DNA of 64,000 nucleotides. Origin: Rhizobium redzepovicii (lineage in GTDB: Bacteria > Pseudomonadota > Alphaproteobacteria > Rhizobiales > Rhizobiaceae). The notes below the pieces were generated by a model, which made no database searches, was not told the DNA's origin, and saw nothing but the letters and a program-made list of their open reading frames with translations. Of the stretch, positions 25,600 to 34,403 are shown in pieces. The translations under genes and the position numbers were made by a program. Positions within the stretch are counted from its first letter, which is position 1. Every line of letters starts with the position of its first letter. The stretch is from positions 1 to 64,000 of the forward strand of contig NZ_JAILYH010000012.1 in NCBI RefSeq assembly GCF_019793435.1, read 5' to 3'.

Positions 25600-26285
25600 G
25601 ACAGGATCATCCGGTCGAGGGCGGCAAGAACCGGCGCCATGAAGCGGCGCACAGCCAAATCCGCCCTGTCCGGATCGCCGGTTTCGATGGCGTCGACGAT
25701 ATCGGCATGCGCCTGCATATCCGGTTCAGGAATATCCTTCCCGAGCGTCGCCGCGATGGTATCGGCGATCGAGGCCGAGAAGAAATCGTAGATCTCGATC
25801 ATCGCCCGGTTGCCCGAAGCGGCGATGACGGCCTTGTGGAAGGCGAGGTCGCGTTCGATGAAGGCGGCCTGATCGCCGCCGTCGTAACTGCCGCGTTCGG
25901 CAAGCAGCCGGCGAAGCCCGGCAACCGTCTCCGGCGTCTTGCGAAGCGCGGTCAGCCGCGCGGCCTCGACGTCGAGCGCCAGGCGAGCCTCGAACTGGTC
26001 GCGCAGGCTGGCGCGCCGGGCCATGGTCAGCGGCCGGCCGGCATCGCTGGTCGCCCGCACATAGGTTCCCGAACCCTGCCTTGTTTCGAGATAACCCTGC
26101 GACACGAGAACCCGCACCGCCTCGCGCACCGTGCCGCGGCTTACCGAGAGCATGGCAGACAGCGAGGCTTCATTCGGCAATTTCTCGCCGACCGCCCAGC
26201 GTTTGCCGAGAATATCGCTGCGGATCGCCTCGACGGCATCATCCGCGAGATTGGTCCTGCTGATTGCACGCATCCCACTACTCAT
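25596..26285 (-). CDS. FadR-subfamily GntR transcriptional regulator
   Basis: Two hundred and twenty-nine residues: winged HTH at about 15-75 (GEKLPNEASLSAMLSVSRGTVREAVRVLVSQGYLETRQGSGTYV) and an all-helical FCD effector domain with likely metal ligands (His in DLAFHKAVIAASGN). The ATG at 26285 lies inside a perfect 43-bp palindrome and lacks a ribosome site, so the message may be leaderless; a second ATG at 26273 (MRAISRT) is possible. It heads an operon with the MFS transporter and probably represses it. Confidence 0.9.
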   Translation of the reverse strand: MSSGMRAISRTNLADDAVEAIRSDILGKRWAVGEKLPNEASLSAMLSVSRGTVREAVRVLVSQGYLETRQGSGTYVRATSDAGRPLTMARRASLRDQFEARLALDVEAARLTALRKTPETVAGLRRLLAERGSYDGGDQAAFIERDLAFHKAVIAASGNRAMIEIYDFFSASIADTIAATLGKDIPEPDMQAHADIVDAIETGDPDRADLAVRRFMAPVLAALDRMILS

Positions 26286-26316
26286 AAAGTCATCTGATGA
26301 CTTTATGAGTAGTGGG
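26274..26316. promoter_or_regulatory. Perfect 43-bp palindrome over the gntR start
   Basis: Two 21-bp arms around a single central base read identically on both strands. The core is AAAGTCATCTGATGACTTT. The gntR start codon lies in one arm. It is much longer than a usual 15-17-bp GntR operator, and an overlapping operator for autorepression is the simplest reading. Confidence 0.75.
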
Positions 26317-26350
26317 ATTTCGATGGTCCGTCAACGATCTTATATCAGGG

Positions 26351-26380
26351 CAATAAAAAGGGTCGCCTCGGCGACCCTTT
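26351..26380 (-). terminator. Rho-independent terminator of a short minus-strand transcript
   Basis: Stem AAAGGGTCGCC/GGCGACCCTTT (26357-26367 and 26370-26380) with a 2-nt gap, followed on the minus strand by TTTTTATT. It would end the short transcript carrying the 23-codon frame at 26438-26509. Confidence 0.8.
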
Positions 26381-26437
26381 CCATGAGTTTGGCCTCAAAC
26401 TGGCCCGGGCTGTCTACGCAGCCCCAGGAAGGCGGGA

Positions 26438-26509
26438 TTACAGCGAGGGCTGCCTCGCTTTCATCACCTCTCCCATGCCCGTTACGAGGTCCGAAATCTC
26501 ATTAGACAT
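26438..26509 (-). CDS. Possible 23-residue peptide within a short RNA
   Basis: ATG at 26509 with GGAAGG 7 nt upstream opens a 23-codon frame (MSNEISDLVTGMGEVMKARQ plus three residues), ending in TAA. About 60 nt later a strong intrinsic terminator follows, so a transcript of roughly 150-180 nt is expected. Part of the region between the stop and the terminator can also pair (GGGGCTGC with GCAGCCC). It may be a small protein gene, a regulatory RNA or both. I do not recognise a family. Confidence 0.5.
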   Translation of the reverse strand: MSNEISDLVTGMGEVMKARQPSL

Positions 26510-26780
26510 TGGATCACCTTCCTTTCTTTCTGTTGCTGATCGGTCAAAGGTAGGCTGATTCTTTTCAGATGCAAGAACAAATCCGTGCAACGCGCTGCCG
26601 CAAGGCAATCCGTATGTTCACAAAAGGACACAGACTTTCGCCGAATTTGAAGATGCCAGAGTCATGAATCCGTCATCTTGCGCTTGCAAATCGGCGGCGC
26701 GTTAAGCTGTTATTAGCCGCGACGACAGACAATTTCAGCATGCCCGCCGGTGCGGCGGCGGGGTCCGGAGCAAGAAAGCC

Positions 26781-27593
26781 ATGTGTCGCTGGGCAGCCTA
26801 TCGCGGAGACCCTCTCTATCTCGAGGAGCTGGTATCCTCGCCCGCCCATTCGCTGATCGAGCAGTCGCATTGCGCTACCCGCGCCAAGACGGCGACCAAT
26901 GGCGACGGTTTCGGCATCGCCTGGTATGGCGACAGGCCCGAGCCCGGCCGCTACCGCGATATCCTGCCGGCTTGGTCGGATTGCAATCTGAAGAGCCTGG
27001 CGCGGCAGATCCGCTCGCCACTCTTTCTCGCCCATGTCCGCGCCGCCACCGGCGGCGGCACGCGCCGCGACAATTGCCACCCCTTCACGCATGACACCTG
27101 GTCCTTCATGCACAACGGCCAGATTTCAGGATTCGAGCGCCTGCGCCGGCCGATGGAAGCGATGCTCGACGACGAGTTGTTCAACGCCCGCGGCGGCACG
27201 ACCGATTCCGAGCTGATGTTTCTGCTGGCGCTGCAATTCGGCCTGCGCGAGGCGCCGATCGCTGCGATGGCCCAGATGGTCGGTTTTGTCGAGGATCTGG
27301 CCGAAAGCATCCTCGGCTCGATTGTGCTGCGCTTTACTGCCGCCTTCTCCGACGGCAAGACGCTCTATGCGATCCGCTATGCCACCGATCGCAAGGCGCC
27401 GACGCTTTATGCCTCACCTGCAAGCGCCGGCTATTGCCTCGTCTCCGAGCCGTTGAACGACGATGTCGATGCCTGGGCGGAAATTCCCGATGGCAGCGCC
27501 GTCACCGTCGGTAAAGATGGCATCAATGTCGCCGACTTCCGGCCGGAGAAGCGGAGTGCCGCAAAGCCCCAGCGCGTGGCCATTCCTGCCTAA
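26781..27593 (+). CDS. Class II glutamine amidotransferase (YafJ-like)
   Basis: Two hundred and seventy residues. The N-terminal nucleophile Cys2 follows the initiator Met (MCRWAAYRGDP), and the Ntn-fold signatures NGDGFGIAWYG, HVRAATGG and FMHNGQI are present. No synthetase domain follows, so it belongs to the stand-alone YafJ/EgtC-like group that hydrolyses glutamine-type amide bonds. An EgtC-like role in ergothioneine synthesis cannot be asserted, since no egtB or egtD is nearby. Confidence 0.85.
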   Translation: MCRWAAYRGDPLYLEELVSSPAHSLIEQSHCATRAKTATNGDGFGIAWYGDRPEPGRYRDILPAWSDCNLKSLARQIRSPLFLAHVRAATGGGTRRDNCHPFTHDTWSFMHNGQISGFERLRRPMEAMLDDELFNARGGTTDSELMFLLALQFGLREAPIAAMAQMVGFVEDLAESILGSIVLRFTAAFSDGKTLYAIRYATDRKAPTLYASPASAGYCLVSEPLNDDVDAWAEIPDGSAVTVGKDGINVADFRPEKRSAAKPQRVAIPA

Positions 27594-27622
27594 ACGCCTG
27601 GCAGCAGCGGAGCCGCAGGCGA

Positions 27623-28828
27623 TTAGCTCAGTTGCTTGGCGATCAGCGCCGCGAGCCTTTCGGCAACCTCTTCCTTCGCCAGATCAGGCCATTGCTCGAC
27701 GCCGTCGCGGCGAATGAGTTTGACGCTGTTGCGGCTGCCGCCCATGATGCCGGTGGCGGGCGAGACGTCATTGGCGACGATCATGTCGGCGCCCTTCCGC
27801 TCGAGTTTCGTCTTTGCATTGCTTTCGACGTCCTGCGTCTCGGCGGCAAAGCCGATCACCAGCTTCGGCCGCATCGTATGATGGCCGACGGTTTTGAGGA
27901 TATCGGGGTTCTCGGTCAGCGCCAGCGTCGGTATGGATTCGCCCGGATGTTTCTTCAGCTTCTGGTCGGCGGCCGAGGCCACCCGCCAATCGGCCACAGC
28001 CGCGACCATGACGGCGATGTCGGCCGGCAGCGCCGCCAGCACGGCGTCGCGCATTTCCTCCGCCCGTTCGACATGCACGGTGTTGACGCCGACAGGGTCG
28101 GCAATCGTCACGGGCCCCGAGACCAGCGTCACCTCGGCTCCCAGTTTGGCAAGGGCGGCGGCGATCGCATGCCCCTGCCGACCGGAGGAGCGGTTGGCGA
28201 TATAACGCACCGGGTCGATCGGCTCATGCGTCGGGCCTGAGGTGACGATCGCCTTGCGTCCCTTCAGCGGTTTCTCCCCGTCGTCGAGCATGGTTTCGGC
28301 GGCCGCGACGATCTCCAGCGGCTCCGCCATCCGGCCGAGCCCGGCCTCGCGGCTTTCGGCCATCTCGCCGGCCATCGGCCCGACGAAGCGGATGCCGTCT
28401 GCCCGGAGCAGCGCCGCATTGCGCCGCGTCGCCGGATGCGCCCACATTCTGGGGTTCATCGCCGGTGCCGCGAGCACCGGCCTCTCCGTCGCCAAAAGCA
28501 CGGTCGAGGCGAGATCGTCGGCCAGCCCGTTTGCCATCTTCGCCATCAGGTCGGCGGTGGCCGGGGCAATCAGCACGAGGTCGCAGTCGCGCGCCAGCCT
28601 GATGTGGCCAACATCCTGCTCGTCTTCACGCGAAAACAGATCGAGGAAAACATGGTCAGCCGCCAGCGCGCCGACGGCCAGCGGCGTGACGAATTCCTGG
28701 GCCCCCTTGGTCATCACCGGGCGCACGCTGGCGCCGCGCTCGCGCAGCCGGCGGATCAGATCCAGGCTCTTATAGGCGGCGATGCCGCCGGAGATGATGA
28801 GGAGGATGCGTTTGCCGCTGAGAGCCAT
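27623..28828 (-). CDS. coaBC: Bifunctional phosphopantothenoylcysteine decarboxylase/phosphopantothenate-cysteine ligase
   Basis: A 401-residue fusion for two steps of coenzyme A synthesis. The N-terminal CoaC flavoprotein (GGIAAYKSLDLIRRL, active His in QDVGHIRLA, PAMNPRMW) is followed by CoaB from about 190 (VTSGPTHEPIDPVRYIANRSSGRQG, AAVADWR). Normal length. It converges on the amidotransferase gene with a 29-bp gap. Confidence 0.95.
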   Translation of the reverse strand: MALSGKRILLIISGGIAAYKSLDLIRRLRERGASVRPVMTKGAQEFVTPLAVGALAADHVFLDLFSREDEQDVGHIRLARDCDLVLIAPATADLMAKMANGLADDLASTVLLATERPVLAAPAMNPRMWAHPATRRNAALLRADGIRFVGPMAGEMAESREAGLGRMAEPLEIVAAAETMLDDGEKPLKGRKAIVTSGPTHEPIDPVRYIANRSSGRQGHAIAAALAKLGAEVTLVSGPVTIADPVGVNTVHVERAEEMRDAVLAALPADIAVMVAAVADWRVASAADQKLKKHPGESIPTLALTENPDILKTVGHHTMRPKLVIGFAAETQDVESNAKTKLERKGADMIVANDVSPATGIMGGSRNSVKLIRRDGVEQWPDLAKEEVAERLAALIAKQLS

Positions 28829-29004
28829 GGCTTTCTTCCCGTCGCCTTATTGACCGGTCCCGACCCTAAGCCTTTGGCGGAGAACATGCAATCGCGAGGG
28901 CGACAGGCATCGGAGCTACTCCGGAAGCCGCCGCATGACGATCGCGATCGCCATGCCGAGGCGGGCAAGCTGCGGCGGCAGCCAGTCTCCGCCGCACTCG
29001 TGGG

Positions 29005-29754
29005 TCAGAGGTTGCTCATCCCGCCGTCGATGATGAGTTCGCTGCCGACGATATAGGCCGCCTCATCGGAGGCGAGGAAAACGATCGTCTTGGCGACTTC
29101 GCCGGGGGTTCCGAAACGGCCGACGGGAATCTGGGCCTGGATCTGCGCAGTCATCGACTCCGATTGGGCTTGCGAAGCGCCGAGCTTGCTGTAGAGCGGC
29201 GTGGCGATCGGACCGGGGCTGACGGCGTTGACGCGGATGCCGCGGCCGATGAGTTCGCCCGACAATGTCTTGGCAAGCGTCAGCAGCGCACCCTTCGTCA
29301 GCGAATAGACGCTGGAATTCGGCATGCCAATATGGGCGTTGATCGAAGTGTTGAGCACGATCGCAGCCTGCTTCGAAAAAATCGGCAGCAACGCCTGAAT
29401 CAGGAAGAATGGGCCCTTAACGTTGATATCAACCGACTTGTCGAAGGCGGCTTCGCTCCACTGTTCCAGCGGCCCGAATTCGGCGACCCCGGCGTTGACG
29501 AAGAGGATGTCGAGCGTGCCGAAAGTCTCTCTCACGCTATCGGCGACGGCCTTCTGGCCGACCGCATTGCCGGCATCGGCCTGGATGACGGTGGCTTTGC
29601 TGCCGAATTCGGCGCGGGCCGCCTCGACGCTTGCCGCGCTGCTGCCGGTAACGACGACGCGGGCACCTTCAGCGATGAACTGGCGGGTGGTCTCGAGGCC
29701 GATGCCACTGGTGCCGCCGGTGATGAGGGCTGTCTTGTTCTGCAGGCGTGACAT
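29005..29754 (-). CDS. Short-chain dehydrogenase/reductase
   Basis: A 249-residue classical SDR: cofactor motif TGGTSGIG near the N-terminus, NAG motif (FVNAGVAEFG), catalytic Tyr-Lys in YSLTKGA and a C-terminal IDGGMSNL. The substrate cannot be told. A second SDR gene with the same orientation lies upstream, and the LysR gene beyond it is divergent, suggesting a joint regulon. Confidence 0.88.
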   Translation of the reverse strand: MSRLQNKTALITGGTSGIGLETTRQFIAEGARVVVTGSSAASVEAARAEFGSKATVIQADAGNAVGQKAVADSVRETFGTLDILFVNAGVAEFGPLEQWSEAAFDKSVDINVKGPFFLIQALLPIFSKQAAIVLNTSINAHIGMPNSSVYSLTKGALLTLAKTLSGELIGRGIRVNAVSPGPIATPLYSKLGASQAQSESMTAQIQAQIPVGRFGTPGEVAKTIVFLASDEAAYIVGSELIIDGGMSNL

Positions 29755-29889
29755 GATGAAGTTCCTTTGACCGAATGTTGGGGCGTGGCCCGTTCTTGTT
29801 CAATGCGAGAATGCTCTGAAAAAGGCGGCGCGATAAGCCGGCGCGTTGAAGGATCATCAACCCGCAGCGGATAACCGCGCCGCGCCGCC

Positions 29890-30654
29890 TCAGGTGCGGG
29901 TGATCGAAGCGCCGCCGTCGACCAGCGACGCCGTACCGGTGACGAAGCTTGCATCGTCGGAGGCGAGGTAGAGGACCGAGCGGGCAAGTTCTTCGGGTGT
30001 TGCGACACGCTTCAGCGCATGCAGATTGGTGACGAAGGCCTGCTTCTCAGGCGTATCGTTCATGTCCCGATACATGTCGGTATCGACCGCACCCGGCAGG
30101 ATGGCATTGACGCGCACGCCCTGCTGTCCGAATTCGGCGGCAAGCGCCTGTGTCAGGCCGATCAGGCCGGATTTGCTGGCGGCATAGGCGGCAACCCCCG
30201 GGAAGGCGAAGCTGTAGCCGACGAAGGTCGAGGTGAAGATCACCGAGCCGCCGCCATTTTCCACCATCGCCCCGATCTGGTGCTTGGCGGCGAGGAAGGA
30301 GGCCGTCAGATTGATCGCCAGCGCCTCGCTGAAGCCCGCTTCGGAAACGGCGGTGCTCGCACCGGCTTCGCCGAGCGTGCCGGCATTGTTGAAGGCGATA
30401 TCGAGCTTGCCGTAATTTCTCACGGCGGCGGCGACCAGCGCCTTGTGATAATCTTCCGAGCGCACGTCGCCGGCAATGGCGACGGCATCGCCGCCCTCCG
30501 CCTTGATCTCCGCAACGAGGCTGTCAAGTTCGCCTTGACGGCGGGCGCCGACGACGACCTTGGCGCCTTCGGCGGCGAAGAGTTTTGCCGTGGCCCGGCC
30601 AATGCCGGAGCTTGCGCCGGTGACGATCGCGACCTTGTTGTTCAAGCGGTTCAT
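29890..30654 (-). CDS. Short-chain dehydrogenase/reductase
   Basis: A 254-residue SDR with TGASSGIG, NNAGTLGE and the catalytic YAASKSGLIG, ending in VDGGASITRT. The ATG at 30654 was chosen because AGGAGATGG lies just upstream; the open frame continues to 30720 without a better start. It is divergent from a LysR gene, its likely regulator. Confidence 0.88.
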   Translation of the reverse strand: MNRLNNKVAIVTGASSGIGRATAKLFAAEGAKVVVGARRQGELDSLVAEIKAEGGDAVAIAGDVRSEDYHKALVAAAVRNYGKLDIAFNNAGTLGEAGASTAVSEAGFSEALAINLTASFLAAKHQIGAMVENGGGSVIFTSTFVGYSFAFPGVAAYAASKSGLIGLTQALAAEFGQQGVRVNAILPGAVDTDMYRDMNDTPEKQAFVTNLHALKRVATPEELARSVLYLASDDASFVTGTASLVDGGASITRT

Positions 30655-30779
30655 GGTTCCATCTCCTGTGTTGAGGTGAGGCGGCCCTTGCCGTCCCTTC
30701 CGTTGAATGGAAGATGGCATTTTCCTTTCGTTCGGATTAGTCTCCAGATCGGGGAATTCGAATTCGGAAAGACCGAACG

Positions 30780-31685
30780 ATGATCAGGATAGAAGGCATT
30801 GCGGCTTTTGTCGCCGTGGTCGAGGCAGGCTCGGTCAGCGAGGCGGCCCGGCGTCTTCGGCTGTCCAAATCCGTCGTCAGCGAAAGGTTGGCCGAGCTGG
30901 AGAAGTCGCTCGGCGGCATCCTGCTGCACCGAACGACCCGCAAGCTTACTTTGACCGAGGATGGCACGGTCTTCCTGGAGCGGGCTGCGCGCATCGTGCG
31001 CGAGATCGAGGAGGCCGCGGCCGATATGGCGGAGCGGCGCGGAACGCTGTCAGGCCCGATCCGCATCGCCGCCCCCGTCACCTTTGGCCGCATGCATCTC
31101 GGCCCGGCGCTCTATCCCTTTCTCGCCAAACATCCCGAGATCGAACTGACCCTCGATATCGATGATCGGCGGGTGGATGCCGCTTCGGACGGCTATGATG
31201 CCATTATCCGCAATGGTCCGATCGCCGATAGCCGGCTGGTCGCCTGGAACCTCACGCGAAGCCGCCGTCTTCTCTGTGCCTCACCGGATTATCTCGCCCG
31301 CCAGGGAATTCCGTCGTCGCTGGCCGATCTTAACAGCCATCGCGGCATCTTCTACACCAATCGCGGCGTTGCCGACTGGCGCTTCCAGACGCCGGAGGGT
31401 GCGATCGTCGTCCGTGCGAAACTGGCGCTCGGCATCAACAATGGCGACATGCTCCGCGACGCCGCGATTGCCGGCCTCGGCATTGCGCTGCTGCCCGCCT
31501 TCATCGCCGGCCCGGCCATCCGCGAGGGCCGGCTTGCCGAAATCGATGTCGGTCACAAGCCGGAGGCCGAATTCATCTATATGGCGCATCCCGAGGGCCG
31601 AAACCCCTCCGCCAAGCTCCGTGCCATCGCCGATCACCTGAAGAAGAGTTTTGGCGATCCGCCCTATTGGGATCCGGCGGGCTAG
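30780..31685 (+). CDS. LysR-family transcriptional regulator
   Basis: Three hundred and one residues: N-terminal winged HTH (GIAAFVAVVEAGSVSEAARRLRLSKSVVSERLAELEKSLG) and a C-terminal periplasmic-binding-like effector domain from about 90. Divergent from the SDR genes across about 125 bp, the usual layout for a LysR regulator and its targets. Confidence 0.92.
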   Translation: MIRIEGIAAFVAVVEAGSVSEAARRLRLSKSVVSERLAELEKSLGGILLHRTTRKLTLTEDGTVFLERAARIVREIEEAAADMAERRGTLSGPIRIAAPVTFGRMHLGPALYPFLAKHPEIELTLDIDDRRVDAASDGYDAIIRNGPIADSRLVAWNLTRSRRLLCASPDYLARQGIPSSLADLNSHRGIFYTNRGVADWRFQTPEGAIVVRAKLALGINNGDMLRDAAIAGLGIALLPAFIAGPAIREGRLAEIDVGHKPEAEFIYMAHPEGRNPSAKLRAIADHLKKSFGDPPYWDPAG

Positions 31686-31789
31686 AGCATGTCGCGCAAA
31701 AGTGTGCAGCGGTTTTGCGACAACGACATGCGCAAAAACAAAGACCTAAAGCGCGAAGAGCGAATCTGAAAGATCGCGACGCGCTTTAG
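31682..31789. repeat. RIME-type rhizobial intergenic element (copy 2)
   Basis: A second 108-bp unit with the same two-palindrome plan as 24137-24244. It fills the gap between two convergent LysR genes and touches both stop codons. Confidence 0.75.
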
Positions 31790-32661
31790 CTCAGCAGGCT
31801 CATCAGGTTCTCGGTGACCGGCGAGCGATGTGTTTTCAGGATTGCCAGCGCCAGGCGCGCCACGGCCGGAGGCCCCTCGATCGGCCGGTAGGTCACACCT
31901 TCGAGCTTGATCCGCGAAATCGAGGCCGGCACGATCGAGACGCCGAGATCGGCCGCCACCAGATTGACGACCGAGGAAATCTGCGGCGCCTCCTGCGCCA
32001 CGGTCAGCTCGAATCCCGCCTTGCGGCAGGCGAGCACGACATCGTCGTAGAGGCTCAAGCCCACGAGCCGGGGAAAGAGGATGAAGGGTTCGTCCGCCAG
32101 CATTGCAAGCGGCAGGCTGCGATGTCTTGCCAGAGGATGGCTGGCGGGCAGGGCGATCACCATCGGCTCGTCCGGCAGCCGCCGCAGCCGGATGCCGGCG
32201 GGATCGTCCAGGCTGGGGCGCATGAAGGTGGCGTCGAGCTCGCCGCGTTCCAGCTTCTGCATCAACGCCAGCGTATTCATTTCCGTCAACGACAGCCGAA
32301 CCTCCGGCCAGCGTGCGCGAAACAGTCGAATCGTCGTGCTGACCACGGGGTTGAAGGCGGAGGATGCGGTGAAGCCGAGCGACAGCCGGCCGGTCTCGCC
32401 GCGATTGGCGCTTTGCGCCGCAAGCTTCGCCTTCTCAGCTGCCACCAGCGACGCCTTTGCCTCGCCAAGGAAGGCCGCGCCCGCTGCCGTCAATTCGGCG
32501 CCGTGCGGCACACGGTGAAACAGCGCCGCACCCACTTCCCTCTCCAGGTCGCGGATCTGCTGGCTGAGCGGCGGCTGCCCGATGCCGAGCTTGCCGGCGG
32601 CACGGGTGAAATTGCCCTCTTCCGCCACCGCCAGAAAATACCTGAGATGCCGCAGCTCCAT
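31786..32661 (-). CDS. LysR-family transcriptional regulator
   Basis: Two hundred and ninety-one residues from the ATG at 32661 (GGAG 7 nt upstream): HTH MELRHLRYFLAVAEEGNFTRAAGKLGIGQPPLSQQIRDLE and an effector domain resembling BenM/CatM-type regulators. It is divergent from an MFS transporter-VOC protein pair, which it probably controls. Confidence 0.92.
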   Translation of the reverse strand: MELRHLRYFLAVAEEGNFTRAAGKLGIGQPPLSQQIRDLEREVGAALFHRVPHGAELTAAGAAFLGEAKASLVAAEKAKLAAQSANRGETGRLSLGFTASSAFNPVVSTTIRLFRARWPEVRLSLTEMNTLALMQKLERGELDATFMRPSLDDPAGIRLRRLPDEPMVIALPASHPLARHRSLPLAMLADEPFILFPRLVGLSLYDDVVLACRKAGFELTVAQEAPQISSVVNLVAADLGVSIVPASISRIKLEGVTYRPIEGPPAVARLALAILKTHRSPVTENLMSLLS

Positions 32662-32752
32662 CACTATCTCCAAAACCTATCGGAATCGACGGTCTCATAT
32701 ATTGGACAAATGGAGGCGCTTTGACTAGATCGGAGGCTGGAAGGATGAAGAT

Positions 32753-34003
32753 GTGCCGACGTCAGTGCATGCAGTGAAGACCTCCGAGACAGCTGCGACC
32801 CCAGGGCAGAAGCACTACCTGACCCGTGGCGCCGGCGCCTATCGCCGCGCCAGCCTGGCACTCTTCCTTTCCGGCTTCGCCACCTTCTCGCTGCTCTATT
32901 GCGTCCAGCCGCTGCTGCCGATCTTCTCGCAGGAATTCGCTGTCAGCCCGGCCGAAAGCTCGCTGTCCCTTTCGCTCTCCACCGGTTTCCTGGCGGTCGC
33001 CATCGTCTGCGCCGCCGCCGTCTCGGAAGGTCTCGGCCGCCGCAGCCTGATGTCGATATCGCTGGTCGGGGCGGCATTGCTGACCATTGCCACCGCCTTT
33101 GCCCCGAACTGGCATCTGCTGCTCGTCATCCGCGCGCTTCAGGGCCTTGTTCTCGGTGGTGTGCCGGCCGTTGCCATGGCCTATCTCGCCGAGGAAATCG
33201 ATCCGCGCGGCCTTGGCGCCACCATGGGCCTCTATGTCGGCGGCACGGCCTTCGGCGGCATGTCCGGCCGCGTGCTGACAGGCATCTTCGCCGAATATCT
33301 CACCTGGCGTCCGGCGCTCTTCATCATCGGCGCCATCGGCCTTGCCGCCGCGATCGGCTTCATCGCCCTCTTGCCACCGTCACGCAATTTCGTCCGCCGG
33401 CCGGGCTTCGACCCACGCTTTCATGCAAAGGCCTGGCTCGGCCATCTCCGCAATCCGGCGCTGCCCTTCATCTTCGCCATCGCCTTCCTGGCGATGGGCT
33501 CCTTTGTGACGATCTACAATTATGCCGGCTTCCGCCTGGTGGCGCCGCCCTACGGCCTCAACCAGACCGAACTCGGCCTGATCTTCACCGTCTACCTCTT
33601 CGGCATCGGCGCCTCCTCGATCGGCGGCCTGTTGGGAGACCGGATCGGGCACTTTTCCGTGCTTCTCTTCGGTCTGGCACTCACGGCCGCCGGCAGCGCG
33701 CTGACGCTCTTTGCCTCGCTCCCGGCGATTATCCTCGGTATCATCGTGCTCACGACCGGCTTCTTCATGAGCCATTCGATCGCCAGCGGCCTTGTCGGCA
33801 AGCTGGCACATGGCACCAAAGGGCACGCCTCGTCGCTCTATATGCTCGCCTATTATGTCGGCTCCAGCCTCATGGGTTCGGCGGGCGGCTGGTTCTTCGC
33901 GGTTGAAGGCTGGGCCGCCGTCGTTATCTTCACGCTTGCCATGCTGGCGCTGGCCTTTGTCTCCGCCTGTCTTGCGCAGCACCTCGCGAGGAGAAAAGCA
34001 TGA
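32753..34003 (+). CDS. MFS transporter (YnfM-like)
   Basis: Four hundred and sixteen residues with twelve predicted membrane segments after a 30-residue N-terminal tail, including the family motif SEGLGRRSLMSIS between segments 2 and 3. It starts with GTG at 32753. Its end overlaps the VOC-protein gene (ATGA). The substrate is unknown; it lies next to the ergothioneine-type operon, so uptake of a related compound is possible but unproven. Confidence 0.85.
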   Translation: MPTSVHAVKTSETAATPGQKHYLTRGAGAYRRASLALFLSGFATFSLLYCVQPLLPIFSQEFAVSPAESSLSLSLSTGFLAVAIVCAAAVSEGLGRRSLMSISLVGAALLTIATAFAPNWHLLLVIRALQGLVLGGVPAVAMAYLAEEIDPRGLGATMGLYVGGTAFGGMSGRVLTGIFAEYLTWRPALFIIGAIGLAAAIGFIALLPPSRNFVRRPGFDPRFHAKAWLGHLRNPALPFIFAIAFLAMGSFVTIYNYAGFRLVAPPYGLNQTELGLIFTVYLFGIGASSIGGLLGDRIGHFSVLLFGLALTAAGSALTLFASLPAIILGIIVLTTGFFMSHSIASGLVGKLAHGTKGHASSLYMLAYYVGSSLMGSAGGWFFAVEGWAAVVIFTLAMLALAFVSACLAQHLARRKA

Positions 34004-34386
34004 TCCGCATAGACCGGCTTGACCATCTCGTGCTGACCGTCGCCGATATCGCCATCAGCTGCGACTTTTATTCCCGCATCCTCGGCATGTCGGTCGAAAC
34101 CTTTGCTGAAGGCCGTAAAGCACTGAAATTCGGCGGGCAGAAGATTAATCTGCACCATGCCGGCCACGAATTCGATCCCAAGGCAAGGCAACCCACACCC
34201 GGCTCCGGCGACCTCTGCTTCATCGCCGACACTCAGCTTGCCGATGTCATCGCCCATCTGGAGGCCTTAGGCGTTGCCATCGAAGAGGGTCCGGTCGAGC
34301 GCACCGGCGCGACCGGGCGTTTGCGCTCGGTCTATTTCAGGGACCCCGACGGCAACCTCCTCGAGGTCTCCAATCTGATTGCCTGA
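34000..34386 (+). CDS. VOC-superfamily (glyoxalase-like) protein
   Basis: One hundred and twenty-eight residues with two beta-alpha-beta-beta-beta modules and metal-ligand positions near LDHLVLTVAD, INLHHAG and the C-terminal YFRDPDGNLLEVSNL. Coupled to the MFS gene by a four-base overlap. It may be a dioxygenase, a lyase or a resistance protein; sequence alone does not decide. Confidence 0.85.
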   Translation: MIRIDRLDHLVLTVADIAISCDFYSRILGMSVETFAEGRKALKFGGQKINLHHAGHEFDPKARQPTPGSGDLCFIADTQLADVIAHLEALGVAIEEGPVERTGATGRLRSVYFRDPDGNLLEVSNLIA

Positions 34387-34403
34387 CGTCGGCCTCCCGC
34401 ACA

